Origin: Hoskinsella mucinilytica
Lineage (GTDB): Bacteria; Bacillota_I; Bacilli_A; Erysipelotrichales; Erysipelotrichaceae
Assembly (NCBI RefSeq): GCF_045223415.1
Contig: NZ_JBEQZJ010000027.1
Location: forward strand, 1-53,693
Direction: 5' to 3'
DNA length: 53,693 bases
Every line of letters begins with the position of its first letter. Within the stretch, counting starts at the first letter, position 1. A program made the translations under genes and the position numbers. This document shows positions 43,544 to 51,770 of this stretch, one piece after another. Below the pieces are notes generated by a model. It searched no databases. It worked only from the letters and a program-made list of their open reading frames with translations, and was not told where the DNA came from.

Positions 43544-43981
43544 TTATTTATGTGAAACTACTTTACGAACAAGTAGTTTAGCACCTTCAATAGCGATCAC
43601 CTTAACATTATCATGTTCATCTATCACATCATGATCAACACTGACCGCACTCCAAATCGTCCCATTGACCTTAACCTCTCCCCATGTATCTTCACCGATC
43701 TGTTTCACAACCACGCCAATTTCGCCAATACAGCGATCACTGTTGGTTGCGACAGTATTACCACGAAGATAGCGAGAAGCCATCGGTCTAACGACTAGCA
43801 TACTTACGATAGATACAATTGCGAATGCCCCAATTTGTAGCCATAACGGTAGATCTAATAATGCCAACAGAATTCCAATGACACCGCCAACGGCAAACCA
43901 AATACTAATCAAAGCAGTAGGTGTAATCAGCTCCAGCACAACTGCCGCAACACTGATACCTATCCAAATTAAGACCATCAT
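43544..43981 (-). CDS. NfeD-family membrane protein
   Basis: A 145-aa short NfeD: three to four membrane segments in the first 75 residues (MMVLIWIGISVAAVVLELIT and on) and a C-terminal OB-fold domain with IGEIGVVVKQIGEDTWGEVKV. Short NfeD proteins act with SPFH partners, here the next gene. The start at 43981 has AGGGGTG upstream, four bases after the preceding gene's stop. Confidence 0.88.
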   Translation of the reverse strand: MMVLIWIGISVAAVVLELITPTALISIWFAVGGVIGILLALLDLPLWLQIGAFAIVSIVSMLVVRPMASRYLRGNTVATNSDRCIGEIGVVVKQIGEDTWGEVKVNGTIWSAVSVDHDVIDEHDNVKVIAIEGAKLLVRKVVSHK

Positions 43982-43985
43982 AGTT

Positions 43986-44363
43986 TCACCCCTTGTCCTT
44001 AACAAGCTCATGGAGATCTGCAATCAGCATATTCTCCTCATCATCAAATGTTGCGCTAATTTTCAATCCATCAATCGGTGCATCGATCATTAACGATATT
44101 TCTTCAATGATTGCTTTATTTGAAATACGTGCATAGCCTTTCCCTACAGAAACCTTGTGGAGCTGTTCCAATGGAACCAAATTCAAATCAACCTCTCGTT
44201 TGGTTACCGGCTTGATTGCCAATTGAAACGTTTCCCTGTCGACGCCAATCATAGACCATCTTACATCCTTGAAGTAAGAAGCAGCACTGCTGTTTAGTGT
44301 AATATTGCTCGGATACAACGTAATTACTAATGTATAGACATTACCCTTGACCCATTCTAGCAT
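43986..44363 (-). CDS. Unknown 125-aa soluble protein upstream of nfeD
   Basis: A mixed alpha/beta soluble protein without a membrane span. Segments such as NITLNSSAASYFKDVRWSMI and LAIKPVTKREVDL give it the look of a small beta-barrel or AbrB/MraZ-like fold, but I cannot assign a family. It lies four bases before nfeD and so is coupled to the NfeD-SPFH pair. A TATAAT stands about 30 bases upstream. Function unknown. Confidence 0.7.
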   Translation of the reverse strand: MLEWVKGNVYTLVITLYPSNITLNSSAASYFKDVRWSMIGVDRETFQLAIKPVTKREVDLNLVPLEQLHKVSVGKGYARISNKAIIEEISLMIDAPIDGLKISATFDDEENMLIADLHELVKDKG

Positions 44364-44454
44364 ACTGCCACCACCTTTCTTGGCTTCATTATATTATTTT
44401 TCTTATTTATTTGCAACTATTATTTTGCTAATTTCTTATTTTTCTTATTTTCTT

Positions 44455-45078
44455 TCAGATATCCAATACCAATTGATTCATTTCCGCAACCGGCCCATAA
44501 CTTTTTCGATAGATTTTATCTATTACACCATATTGATGCATCGCCTCAATATGAGCTTTTGTCGGATATCCCTTATGCCTAGCAAAGCCATATTGAGGAA
44601 ACTGTTTATCATATGCCTGCATGATACAATCCCTTGTTACTTTTGCTAAAATGCTCGCTGCCGCAATGCTCACGCTTTTTTGATCTCCTTTTACCAAAGA
44701 AATCACCTCTAAAGGATTGCCCGGAAGTGGCATGGCATCGGTCAATACCCCATCTGCCTCTTGAAACATCATACTAAGATCTTCCATCGTCTTTTGGGTT
44801 GCTCGATAGATATTCAAAGAATCGATCACATCCGGTTCTACGATTGCGATGTGATACTCACTGGCAAGTGCAATGATTTCACGAAACAACAATTTTCGTT
44901 TCTTTTCACTTACTTTTTTAGAATCATAAATTTCCTCATGAGAGAAGCCAGGAGGAAAGCTAACTGCCGCTACAACGAGAGGACCTGCAATCGGTCCTCT
45001 TCCTGCTTCATCTATTCCAATGATCTTCTTTTTTCCTTGTTGCCACCATGCAATTTCATATTCATTCTCACACTTCAT
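44455..45078 (-). CDS. rnhB: Ribonuclease HII
   Basis: A 207-aa enzyme removing ribonucleotides from RNA/DNA hybrids. The DEAGRG motif (D23, E24) is in IIGIDEAGRGPIAGPL; VKGDQKSVSIAAASILAKVTRD and HKGYPTKAH are conserved. It overlaps rbgA by 11 bases, as rnhB follows rbgA in Bacillus. Confidence 0.95.
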   Translation of the reverse strand: MKCENEYEIAWWQQGKKKIIGIDEAGRGPIAGPLVVAAVSFPPGFSHEEIYDSKKVSEKKRKLLFREIIALASEYHIAIVEPDVIDSLNIYRATQKTMEDLSMMFQEADGVLTDAMPLPGNPLEVISLVKGDQKSVSIAAASILAKVTRDCIMQAYDKQFPQYGFARHKGYPTKAHIEAMHQYGVIDKIYRKSYGPVAEMNQLVLDI

Positions 45079-45946
45079 CTGGTACCTCCCAGCTAATAGC
45101 GCCTAGTTTTTCATCTCTGATTTCTCTTAGAAACGTTTCGATGGTTCGCTTTTCATCTATTTCATCCTGATTTTTGAGGAAGCCTCGCTTCATAGCCACA
45201 CGTTTCAACATAACATAAGGATCTTCGCATAACGCTACATCATACCGTTTGACCAAAAGCTCAGGTTTATTTTGAATCAAATAGCGCATTGCCCATGCCG
45301 CAATCTCTTCTAAAGGTAAAATTTCATCTCGAATAGCTCCTGTGATTGCAAGCAACACCCCAACGGTTTCATCTTCAAATTTTGGCCATAACACCCCAGG
45401 TGTATCCAATAATTCTAATTCTTGATTGACTTTTGACCATTGAAGAGAACGTGTAACACCTGGTCGATCCCCTGTTACCGCCACCTTTTTTTTCGCTATC
45501 CGATTGATAAAAGTACTTTTTCCTACATTGGGAACACCTACGACCATAGCACGAATAGCTCTGGGACGAATCCCTCTCTTGATCATTCGATCGATTTTAG
45601 CTTTCATCAAGGTCTTGCTCGCTGACACTACCTTTGGTGTAATATTTTCTTTTAAAATATCCAAGGCGATGACACTTGTCGTTTCATTGCTCAATGCCTT
45701 GATCCATTTTGCGGTAACCGCATCTTCAGCTTTGTCCTTTTTTGACAATATGATCAGTCTTGGCTTTTGACCGCATAATTGTTCGATCAATGGATTTTTG
45801 CTCGCATTCGGTATTCTGGCATCTCTTAATTCTATTACCATATCCACCATCTTCATGCGTTCTTGCATCTCTCTTTTGGCCTTGGTCATATGACCTGGAA
45901 ACCATTGTATCCTAATTTTCTGTTCCTGTTGTTCCACCTGATACAT
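45068..45946 (-). CDS. rbgA: Ribosome biogenesis GTPase RbgA (YlqF)
   Basis: A 292-aa circularly permuted GTPase needed for late 50S assembly. G4 (SKKDKAED) precedes G1 (VVGVPNVGKST), and G3 is DTPGVLWP. The conserved IQWFPGHMTKAKRE is near the N-terminus. The ATG at 45946 overlaps the signal peptidase gene by 35 bases and its ribosome site is poor; a start a few codons downstream, nearer the IQWFPGHM segment, is possible. Confidence 0.94.
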   Translation of the reverse strand: MYQVEQQEQKIRIQWFPGHMTKAKREMQERMKMVDMVIELRDARIPNASKNPLIEQLCGQKPRLIILSKKDKAEDAVTAKWIKALSNETTSVIALDILKENITPKVVSASKTLMKAKIDRMIKRGIRPRAIRAMVVGVPNVGKSTFINRIAKKKVAVTGDRPGVTRSLQWSKVNQELELLDTPGVLWPKFEDETVGVLLAITGAIRDEILPLEEIAAWAMRYLIQNKPELLVKRYDVALCEDPYVMLKRVAMKRGFLKNQDEIDEKRTIETFLREIRDEKLGAISWEVPDEV

Positions 45947-46532
45947 ACCTCACTTTCGATAAAGGAGCATAAACCAACACTCCTTTTGCTTTGATTTGAC
46001 TTCGTTGAAATGCTCCTATACTTGGATTTCTGCTATCTAAGGAATGATTGCGATTATCTCCTACCACAAAATATTCATTTTCTCCCAATGTTACCGTATC
46101 CATATCTTGTGTAAAAACAGAAAGTCCGAGTTCTTTCATATCTTTTGTTTGATATTCTTTATCCAAAAAGGGTTCTTCAACCATTTGATCATTGATATAT
46201 AATTTGCCATCTCGATAAGAAACGCTCTCTTTCGGAAGACCGATGACACGTTTTACCCACAACTCATTACTTTCCTCATGTTCTACAACCACAACATCAA
46301 AACGCTCTATTGATGTCAAATAGCTTGCCGCAACATTGATAAATACGGACTCCTTATCTTCTAGTAAAGGATACATGCTATTTCCTACAACTTCTTTTTT
46401 TCTTGCAATCAGCATAAAAAACATAAGGGCAACGACAATCGCTATCACTGCTACACGAAGCAACTCTAATAAATCAATTGTCAAGTCAGTTCTATCTCGT
46501 TTTGTTTGATTTCGTTTTTTCATATTTATCAC
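45912..46532 (-). CDS. lepB: Signal peptidase I, second copy
   Basis: A 206-aa type I signal peptidase with one N-terminal membrane span and the Ser/Lys dyad: S52 in GNSMYP and K94 in WVKRVIGLP. The box E motif reads GDNRNHSLDSR. The likely start is GTG, overlapping the other signal peptidase gene by four bases. It cleaves secretory signal peptides on the outer membrane face. The tandem pair may have different substrates. Confidence 0.92.
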   Translation of the reverse strand: MINMKKRNQTKRDRTDLTIDLLELLRVAVIAIVVALMFFMLIARKKEVVGNSMYPLLEDKESVFINVAASYLTSIERFDVVVVEHEESNELWVKRVIGLPKESVSYRDGKLYINDQMVEEPFLDKEYQTKDMKELGLSVFTQDMDTVTLGENEYFVVGDNRNHSLDSRNPSIGAFQRSQIKAKGVLVYAPLSKVRYVSGGTTGTEN

Positions 46533-47125
46533 TGCTTTCCTGCAATCAGCACAAAAATGCCACTTGCCTTAATGGAATCACGTTTAAAGGGACCGAATCG
46601 CCGAGAGTCATCTGATAGCTTTCGACTATCTCCCATAAGAAAATATTCATCTTCCTTTAATGTGACCGGCCCAAAATCATTGGTAAAAATACCTTCAAAT
46701 TCTCTTGTTGTTTTCGCAAAATTATTATGTTCATTCGCAATATATGGCTCATCTAATGGGATTCCATCTATATATATCACATCATCCTTAGCATAAATCG
46801 TCTCGCCTGGTAAACCAATCACACGTTTGATCAACGTTCGAGTTGTTTTCGTGATGGCAGGGTCATAAGCTACAACGATATCATATCGTTCAATATCCAA
46901 AAATCTTCCTTGAAATGCATTACTTAACGCAAAACTTCCATCCGTTAAGGTAGGATACATGCTTCCTCCATATACACGAACAGGTTTGATTCCAAAGTTC
47001 ACAACCGTATAAACAAGAACAAAGCACACCAAAAATATTTTCAATAAAGAAAATAAATTAGACGCAATTACTTTTCCTAATGTCTCTTTGGATTCCTCCG
47101 TGTGCCTGTTCTTTGAGCCAGCCAT
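46529..47125 (-). CDS. lepB: Signal peptidase I, first copy
   Basis: A 198-aa type I signal peptidase: membrane span around residues 27-46, S55 in GGSMYP and K100 in LIKRVIGLPGE, box E motif GDSRKLSDDSRRFG. It diverges clearly from the copy that follows, so this is not a recent duplication. It lies 68 bases after rplS with a terminator between. Confidence 0.92.
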   Translation of the reverse strand: MAGSKNRHTEESKETLGKVIASNLFSLLKIFLVCFVLVYTVVNFGIKPVRVYGGSMYPTLTDGSFALSNAFQGRFLDIERYDIVVAYDPAITKTTRTLIKRVIGLPGETIYAKDDVIYIDGIPLDEPYIANEHNNFAKTTREFEGIFTNDFGPVTLKEDEYFLMGDSRKLSDDSRRFGPFKRDSIKASGIFVLIAGKQ

Positions 47126-47159
47126 CTTTCATTCCTCCAGTAGGCGAATTAAGCTAATG

Positions 47160-47187
47160 AAAAAGCCGAGCAAATACCCGACTTTTT
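47160..47187 (-). terminator. Terminator of rplS
   Basis: AAAAAGTCGGG and CTCGGCTTTTT (11-bp stem with two G-U pairs) around TATTTG, ending in T on the minus strand. Confidence 0.75.
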
Positions 47188-47193
47188 CCTTTA

Positions 47194-47541
47194 CTAACGA
47201 ATTTCTTTGATACGAGAAGCTTTACCTGAACGTCCACGTAAGTAGAATAATTTATTTCTTCTAACTTTACCGTTACGTACTACTTCAATTTTCTCAACAA
47301 TTGGAGAATGGATTGGGAATGTTCTCTCAACACCAATCTGGTTAGAAATCTTACGAACTGTAAAGTTCTCAGCGATTCCTCCACCCTGTTTAGAAATTAC
47401 CAAACCTTCGAAGATCTGGATACGGGATTTGTCACCCTCTTTGATCTTAACGTGTACACGTACGGTACTACCTGGTTTAAAGAAAGGTACATCTTTCTTT
47501 AATTGTGATTTCGTTACTTCATTTACTAACTGCATGTTCAT
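47194..47541 (-). CDS. rplS: 50S ribosomal protein L19
   Basis: A 115-aa ribosomal protein, full length, with FKPGSTVRVHVKIKEGDKSR, FEGLVISKQGGGI and GVERTFPIHSPIVEKIEV. It lies at the subunit interface. Its untranslated leader is about 100 nt. In B. subtilis it directly follows trmD; here a UDG-like gene intervenes. Confidence 0.97.
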   Translation of the reverse strand: MNMQLVNEVTKSQLKKDVPFFKPGSTVRVHVKIKEGDKSRIQIFEGLVISKQGGGIAENFTVRKISNQIGVERTFPIHSPIVEKIEVVRNGKVRRNKLFYLRGRSGKASRIKEIR

Positions 47542-47650
47542 AATTACGGCGCTCCTTTTCTATCATATATAACGTTGGGCTCATTCATCATTCATGATCA
47601 GCGGAACCTCGTGCCAATAGGCTATATCATAATAGCATAATCAGAGCACC
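47542..47650 (-). promoter_or_regulatory. Possible L19 leader
   Basis: The 5' region of rplS carries several short inverted segments (TTGG with CCAA; TCAT with ATGA) below a TATTAT/TATGAT -10-like sequence near 47630. Ribosomal protein leaders of this type regulate L19 in Bacillota. The fold was not verified. Confidence 0.3.
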
Positions 47651-47768
47651 TTTGTAAACAGTTTTTTCATTTTTTTACATTTCGTCAGATGCTTGTTTTT
47701 TTGGAAAGTTTACGGGTACTTTCTTGTCATTATCATATCATTTCCTATAGTAATTGAAAAGATATTTT

Positions 47769-48293
47769 CTAAAAATTAAGATATTTCAACATTCTTTGTA
47801 TATCTTCTCTTATCATTGTTATTTTACTTTTTTCTATTTTCAGATTCTTTCCTGTCATGATGTAGGATGGAAACACTCTGATTTCACCATCCATATAGCG
47901 ATCTTTTCTAAGTTTATATGTAGAACCAGCCGGTATGACACGCTTCTTTTTGTGTTTTCGGTTTAAATAGGTATATGTTTGAATCGCAGTATCTCCCATC
48001 AACATATATACTTTCACATTTGGAAATTGTTTTAATTCTTCTTCCAATTGATCAGCATATCGTTGTAGTAGTTCTTTTGTTATGTTTGTTTCAGACTTAG
48101 GCTTCTTACATACATTGGTAAAATAAAATCCCAACTCTTTTAGCTGTATCATTTCTTTCCCTTCTAAAGACGTACCCTTAAATAATGCCTTCACACTATT
48201 CGCATATTCTCCATCTTCCTTTCCATAAAAATCATCTTGATCATTCATGGGTGCACATTCATTCACAAAAACTACAACGATGTTATCTTCCAT
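47769..48293 (-). CDS. Uracil-DNA glycosylase-superfamily-like protein
   Basis: A 174-aa soluble protein. The N-terminal VVFVNECAPMNDQDDFYG, the central VKVYMLMGDTAIQTY and the C-terminal RVFPSYIMTGKNLKIEKSK resemble, in order, the loops of the UDG fold (UdgX/family 4-like, where the last motif usually starts HPS). Since the His motif reads PSY without His, activity is uncertain. It sits between trmD and rplS. AAGGAG precedes the ATG. Confidence 0.5.
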   Translation of the reverse strand: MEDNIVVVFVNECAPMNDQDDFYGKEDGEYANSVKALFKGTSLEGKEMIQLKELGFYFTNVCKKPKSETNITKELLQRYADQLEEELKQFPNVKVYMLMGDTAIQTYTYLNRKHKKKRVIPAGSTYKLRKDRYMDGEIRVFPSYIMTGKNLKIEKSKITMIREDIQRMLKYLNF

Positions 48294-48338
48294 ATCATCA
48301 TCTCCTTATAGATATGACTTTAGTATAACACAAGAAAG

Positions 48339-48355
48339 CTGACATCTTATGTCAG
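48339..48355 (-). terminator. Weak terminator after trmD
   Basis: CTGACAT pairs perfectly with ATGTCAG around AAG. On the minus strand the tail CTTTCTT is T-rich but imperfect. Confidence 0.4.
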
Positions 48356-48369
48356 TATAGAAAAAGAAA

Positions 48370-49092
48370 TCACGCTTTTTCTTCCATGATTTCCTTCATT
48401 AGTTTTGTTTCTTCTTTTGTAAAGGTACGATGTTCCAATAAGTCAGGGCGCTTCTCCATCGTGCGAAGTAGCGATTGTTTTAATCGCCATTTACGAATAT
48501 TAGCATGATGTCCGCTTAACAATACATCAGGGACACGTTTTCCATCATATTCGATTGGTCTGGTATATTGGGGATATTCTAATAATCCGTTCTCGAAGGA
48601 ATCATCTTCATGGCTTTCACTAAGAATGACTCCATTCAACAGACGAATGATTGCATCACTGATGACCAAGGCAGCAGCCTCTCCACCTGTCAAAACAAAA
48701 TCGCCCAAGCTTACTTCTATATCTACATAATCACGGATTCTCTCATCAAAGCCTTCATAATGGCCGCACAAAAGGATCAAATGCTCGAATTGCGCAAATT
48801 CATGAGCCGTCTGTTGTTGAAAGGTTTTCCCTTGAGGAGACATCATCACAACCACACTGCGTTCAGTGCGAACCGCTTTGATACAATCCACGATTGGCTG
48901 ACAGGATAACAACATCCCCTGACCGCCACCACATGGTGTATCATCAACATGATGATGTTTATCTAACGTATATGCACGAAAATCTACTGTTTCAAAACTG
49001 ACAAGATTGCGATCAATTGCTCGTTTGATGATAGAGGTTGAAATAAAGCTGTCAAAAAACTCAGGAAATAGGGTCAACACCGTTATTTTCAT
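48370..49092 (-). CDS. trmD: tRNA (guanine-N1-)-methyltransferase
   Basis: A 240-aa SPOUT-fold enzyme making m1G37 in tRNAs read with CNN codons. LLCGHYEGFDERI and LGDFVLTGGEAA form the trefoil-knot SAM site; the N-terminal KITVLTLFPEFFDSF is typical. It overlaps rimM by four bases. Confidence 0.96.
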   Translation of the reverse strand: MKITVLTLFPEFFDSFISTSIIKRAIDRNLVSFETVDFRAYTLDKHHHVDDTPCGGGQGMLLSCQPIVDCIKAVRTERSVVVMMSPQGKTFQQQTAHEFAQFEHLILLCGHYEGFDERIRDYVDIEVSLGDFVLTGGEAAALVISDAIIRLLNGVILSESHEDDSFENGLLEYPQYTRPIEYDGKRVPDVLLSGHHANIRKWRLKQSLLRTMEKRPDLLEHRTFTKEETKLMKEIMEEKA

Positions 49093-49586
49093 AATCCCTC
49101 CACCAGCTCTACATGAATTGTTTTCTCGGTTTTATCATATGCTTTGATAAATGCTTTCACATAAGGAATCAGATATTCTCGTTCTCCGCAAACACGAAGC
49201 ACTGCATTCGCACCTGTTTCAATTACTTCTTTCACAACACCAAGTTTTGTATCATTGGTGTCATAGACCTCACAATCCATTAATTCAAAGAAATAGACTT
49301 CATCTTCTTCAAGTTCATGCAATTGATCTTCATTGATATAAAGAGAATTGCCTTTCCATCCTTCTACTGCATTGATATCTTCATACCCTTCAAAGCATAC
49401 AAGCAAAAGATCCTTTTGTTGTCTAACATATTGGATCCTCAATGCTATGTCTTGATCATGATGATGCATATGAATCGTATTTCCTTTTTTAAATCGAATA
49501 TCAGGGAAGTCCGTCAACGGCTTGATTTTCACTTCCCCTTTCAACCCATGTGTATTTACCAAAACACCAATTTTTATCTGTTTCAT
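49089..49586 (-). CDS. rimM: Ribosome maturation factor RimM
   Basis: A 165-aa two-domain factor (RimM N-terminal beta-barrel and PRC-barrel) that binds S19 during 30S assembly. N-terminal IGVLVNTHGLKGEVKIKPLT and the central LEEDEVYFFELMDCEVY are typical. The ATG at 49586 has GGAGG five bases upstream; the TTG four codons earlier overlaps that site. A terminator-like hairpin stands directly before the ribosome site. Confidence 0.94.
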   Translation of the reverse strand: MKQIKIGVLVNTHGLKGEVKIKPLTDFPDIRFKKGNTIHMHHHDQDIALRIQYVRQQKDLLLVCFEGYEDINAVEGWKGNSLYINEDQLHELEEDEVYFFELMDCEVYDTNDTKLGVVKEVIETGANAVLRVCGEREYLIPYVKAFIKAYDKTEKTIHVELVEGL

Positions 49587-49596
49587 ATAGTCCTCC

Positions 49597-49621
49597 AAAA
49601 AAAGGATGCGATTTGCATCCT
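49597..49621 (-). terminator. Terminator or attenuator between khpA and rimM
   Basis: AGGATGC and GCATCCT (49603-49609 and 49615-49621) with a 5-base loop, followed on the minus strand by seven T and then immediately by the GGAGG of rimM. It overlaps the khpA stop codon. Confidence 0.75.
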
Positions 49622-49868
49622 AATAAGATTCGAATTTGATGGTGACACGTTTATCTTCCTTACGAGAAGCAACTGACATCATTTGACGAATGCTGGTAGC
49701 CATCATTCCACGACGCCCGATCAAACGAGCAACATCCTCACTGTTTGCGTAAACATACAATAGAATTTCGTTATCATCTAGACTATCCATCTGCTTAACA
49801 GACACATTTGTCTTGTCTTCCACCATCGGTTTTACAAGATCCAATAAAACTTTTTCGTAATCAATCAT
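49620..49868 (-). CDS. khpA: KH-domain RNA-binding protein KhpA
   Basis: An 82-aa single KH domain; the GxxG loop reads GRRG in ARLIGRRGMMATSI. KhpA pairs with KhpB/EloR in Bacillota and affects envelope and RNA metabolism. It lies two bases after rpsP, the ylqC position of B. subtilis. Confidence 0.9.
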   Translation of the reverse strand: MIDYEKVLLDLVKPMVEDKTNVSVKQMDSLDDNEILLYVYANSEDVARLIGRRGMMATSIRQMMSVASRKEDKRVTIKFESY

Positions 49869-49870
49869 GA

Positions 49871-50143
49871 TTATTTAGCGTATTTTTCATCATGCAAACG
49901 TTTCATAACACCTTGTTTAGAAAGGATGTTACGAACAGTATCAGTTGGCTGAGCGCCATCTTTCAACCATTTAACAGCCAATTCCTCATTGATTGTTACG
50001 TTTGCAGGGTTTGTTGTTGGATTGTAAGTACCGATTGTTTCAATGATACGTCCATCTCTAGGTGAACGAGAATCTGCAGCAACTATTCTGTAAAAAGGTT
50101 TTCTTTTAGAACCCATTCTTTTTAATCTTAATTTAACAGCCAT
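49871..50143 (-). CDS. rpsP: 30S ribosomal protein S16
   Basis: A 90-aa ribosomal protein, full length: MAVKLRLKRMGSKRKPFYRI and VAADSRSPRDGRIIETIGTYNP in neighbouring segments. It stabilises the 5' domain of 16S rRNA. AGGAGG precedes the ATG; its promoter is strong and carries an inverted repeat. Confidence 0.97.
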   Translation of the reverse strand: MAVKLRLKRMGSKRKPFYRIVAADSRSPRDGRIIETIGTYNPTTNPANVTINEELAVKWLKDGAQPTDTVRNILSKQGVMKRLHDEKYAK

Positions 50144-50177
50144 GTTATTTCCTCCTATTTATCTTATTACCTGTCTT

Positions 50178-50205
50178 AGTATACCATAGTTTTTTGTGGT
50201 GTCAA
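50178..50205 (-). promoter_or_regulatory. Promoter of rpsP with overlapping inverted repeat
   Basis: TTGACA (50200-50205) and TATACT (50178-50183), 16 bases apart on the minus strand, with CTATGG before the -10. A perfect inverted repeat of GTGTCAAGTA and TACTTGACAC with a 4-base centre begins at about 50199 and covers the -35. Confidence 0.8.
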
Positions 50206-50239
50206 GTATTTTTACTTGACACTTTGTTTTTTTCTAAAC

Positions 50240-50290
50240 AAAAAGCTTATCTCTCGTTATCCTTGAGTAACATAGGATCGGATAAGCTTT
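50240..50290 (-). terminator. Terminator of ffh
   Basis: AAAGCTTATC (50281-50290 on the complement) pairs with GATAAGCTTT (50242-50251 on the complement), enclosing a second small hairpin; TT follows on the minus strand. Confidence 0.65.
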
Positions 50291-50297
50291 ATCATCA

Positions 50298-51704
50298 TTA
50301 TCTGCGTTTCTTATTTTTCTTCATTGCCTTTTTCATCGCATGGGCTTGTTTCATGCCACCTAGGCCTCCCATTCCAGGCATACCTGGGATACCACCGCCT
50401 TTTGCCATGCTAGACATTTGTTTCATCACCGTTTTCATCTTTTCGTATTCACTGATACAACGATTTACATCCGCTACCGTTGTTCCACTACCTTTTGCGA
50501 TTCGGTTCTTACGACTTGCTCGTAAGATATTAGGATTCTCTCTTTCTTCATGCGTCATACTCAAAATAATAGCTTTGCTTTTTTTCATTTTATTATCCGC
50601 TTTGGCTTCATCTACTTGACCCGCCATCTGTGAGAATCCCGGAATCAGCTTCATCATTCCACCAAGAGAACCCATTTTTTCAATCTGCTCATATTGAACC
50701 AACATATCTGTTAATGTAAATTGACCACTCATCATACGATTAGCACTCTTTGTACTGGCTTCGATATCCATTTTTTCTTGTGCTTGTTCCACTAAAGAAA
50801 GAATGTCACCCATACCCAAGATACGATCTGCCATACGGTCTGGATGGAATACATCTAAATCATCGATCTTTTCACCTAGACCAATAAATTTTACAGGAAC
50901 ATTGGTAATTGCTCGCACAGACAAGATTCCACCACCACGAGAATCACCATCTAATTTCGTCAACACTAGCCCTGTAACATCTAGTTGTTCATGAAAACTG
51001 TTCGCTACATTAACAATATCTTGTCCTGTCATTGCATCCACAGTTAAAAGAATATCATCAGGGTGTACGAAAGCTTTGATATCTCTAAGCTCTTGCATCA
51101 ATTCTTCATCGATATGCAAACGCCCGGCAGTATCGAATATTACGGTATCATATCCATGTTCCAAAGCATATTCCATCGCTCTCTTTGCTGTTTCTAAAGC
51201 TTTGGTCTCTACACCCAAAGAGAATACTTCGATACCGATGGTTTCTCCCAATGTCTGTAACTGTTCAATTGCTGCAGGTCGAATAACATCACATGCCACA
51301 AGCAAAGGATTTCTACTTTGCTTTTTCTTAATAACATTGGCAATCTTAGCACTTGCCGTAGTTTTACCAGTACCCTGTAGACCAACCATCATGATTGTTG
51401 TAATACCAGATGTTTTATAATTTAAAGGAGCATCATTCGTTCCTAAAAGATCCATGATCTCGTCATGAACGATTTTCACAACCATTTGACCTGGGTTCAA
51501 TGAAGTCATGACCTCGGTTCCTAATGCTTTTTCTTTTACTCTAGCAATAAAATCTTTGACAACGCCATAATTTACGTCTGCTTCTAATAATGACATACGT
51601 ACCTCACGTAACATGTCATTCATATTTTTTTCGCTAAGTTTTCCTTTTCCTGTTATATTTTTAAACGTTTTTTGTAAACGATCACTTAATGATTCAAATG
51701 CCAT
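50298..51704 (-). CDS. ffh: Signal recognition particle protein Ffh
   Basis: A 468-aa SRP GTPase that targets nascent membrane proteins. N domain, then G domain with GLQGTGKTTASAKIA, DTAGRLHIDEE and TKLDGDSRGGG, and a Met-rich M domain ending KKAMKKNKKRR. The ATG at 51704 has GGCGGA upstream. ylxM, which precedes ffh in Bacillus, is absent here. Confidence 0.97.
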   Translation of the reverse strand: MAFESLSDRLQKTFKNITGKGKLSEKNMNDMLREVRMSLLEADVNYGVVKDFIARVKEKALGTEVMTSLNPGQMVVKIVHDEIMDLLGTNDAPLNYKTSGITTIMMVGLQGTGKTTASAKIANVIKKKQSRNPLLVACDVIRPAAIEQLQTLGETIGIEVFSLGVETKALETAKRAMEYALEHGYDTVIFDTAGRLHIDEELMQELRDIKAFVHPDDILLTVDAMTGQDIVNVANSFHEQLDVTGLVLTKLDGDSRGGGILSVRAITNVPVKFIGLGEKIDDLDVFHPDRMADRILGMGDILSLVEQAQEKMDIEASTKSANRMMSGQFTLTDMLVQYEQIEKMGSLGGMMKLIPGFSQMAGQVDEAKADNKMKKSKAIILSMTHEERENPNILRASRKNRIAKGSGTTVADVNRCISEYEKMKTVMKQMSSMAKGGGIPGMPGMGGLGGMKQAHAMKKAMKKNKKRR

Positions 51705-51739
51705 ATGCAAATTCCGCCTTTCTCATACATTTCTTGTTT

Positions 51740-51767
51740 ATTATACCATAGCACTTTCTTTTCTCAA
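51740..51767 (-). promoter_or_regulatory. Promoter of ffh
   Basis: TTGAGA (51762-51767) and TATAAT (51740-51745), 16 bases apart on the minus strand, with the extended form CTATGGTATAAT. Confidence 0.75.
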
Positions 51768-51770
51768 AGG

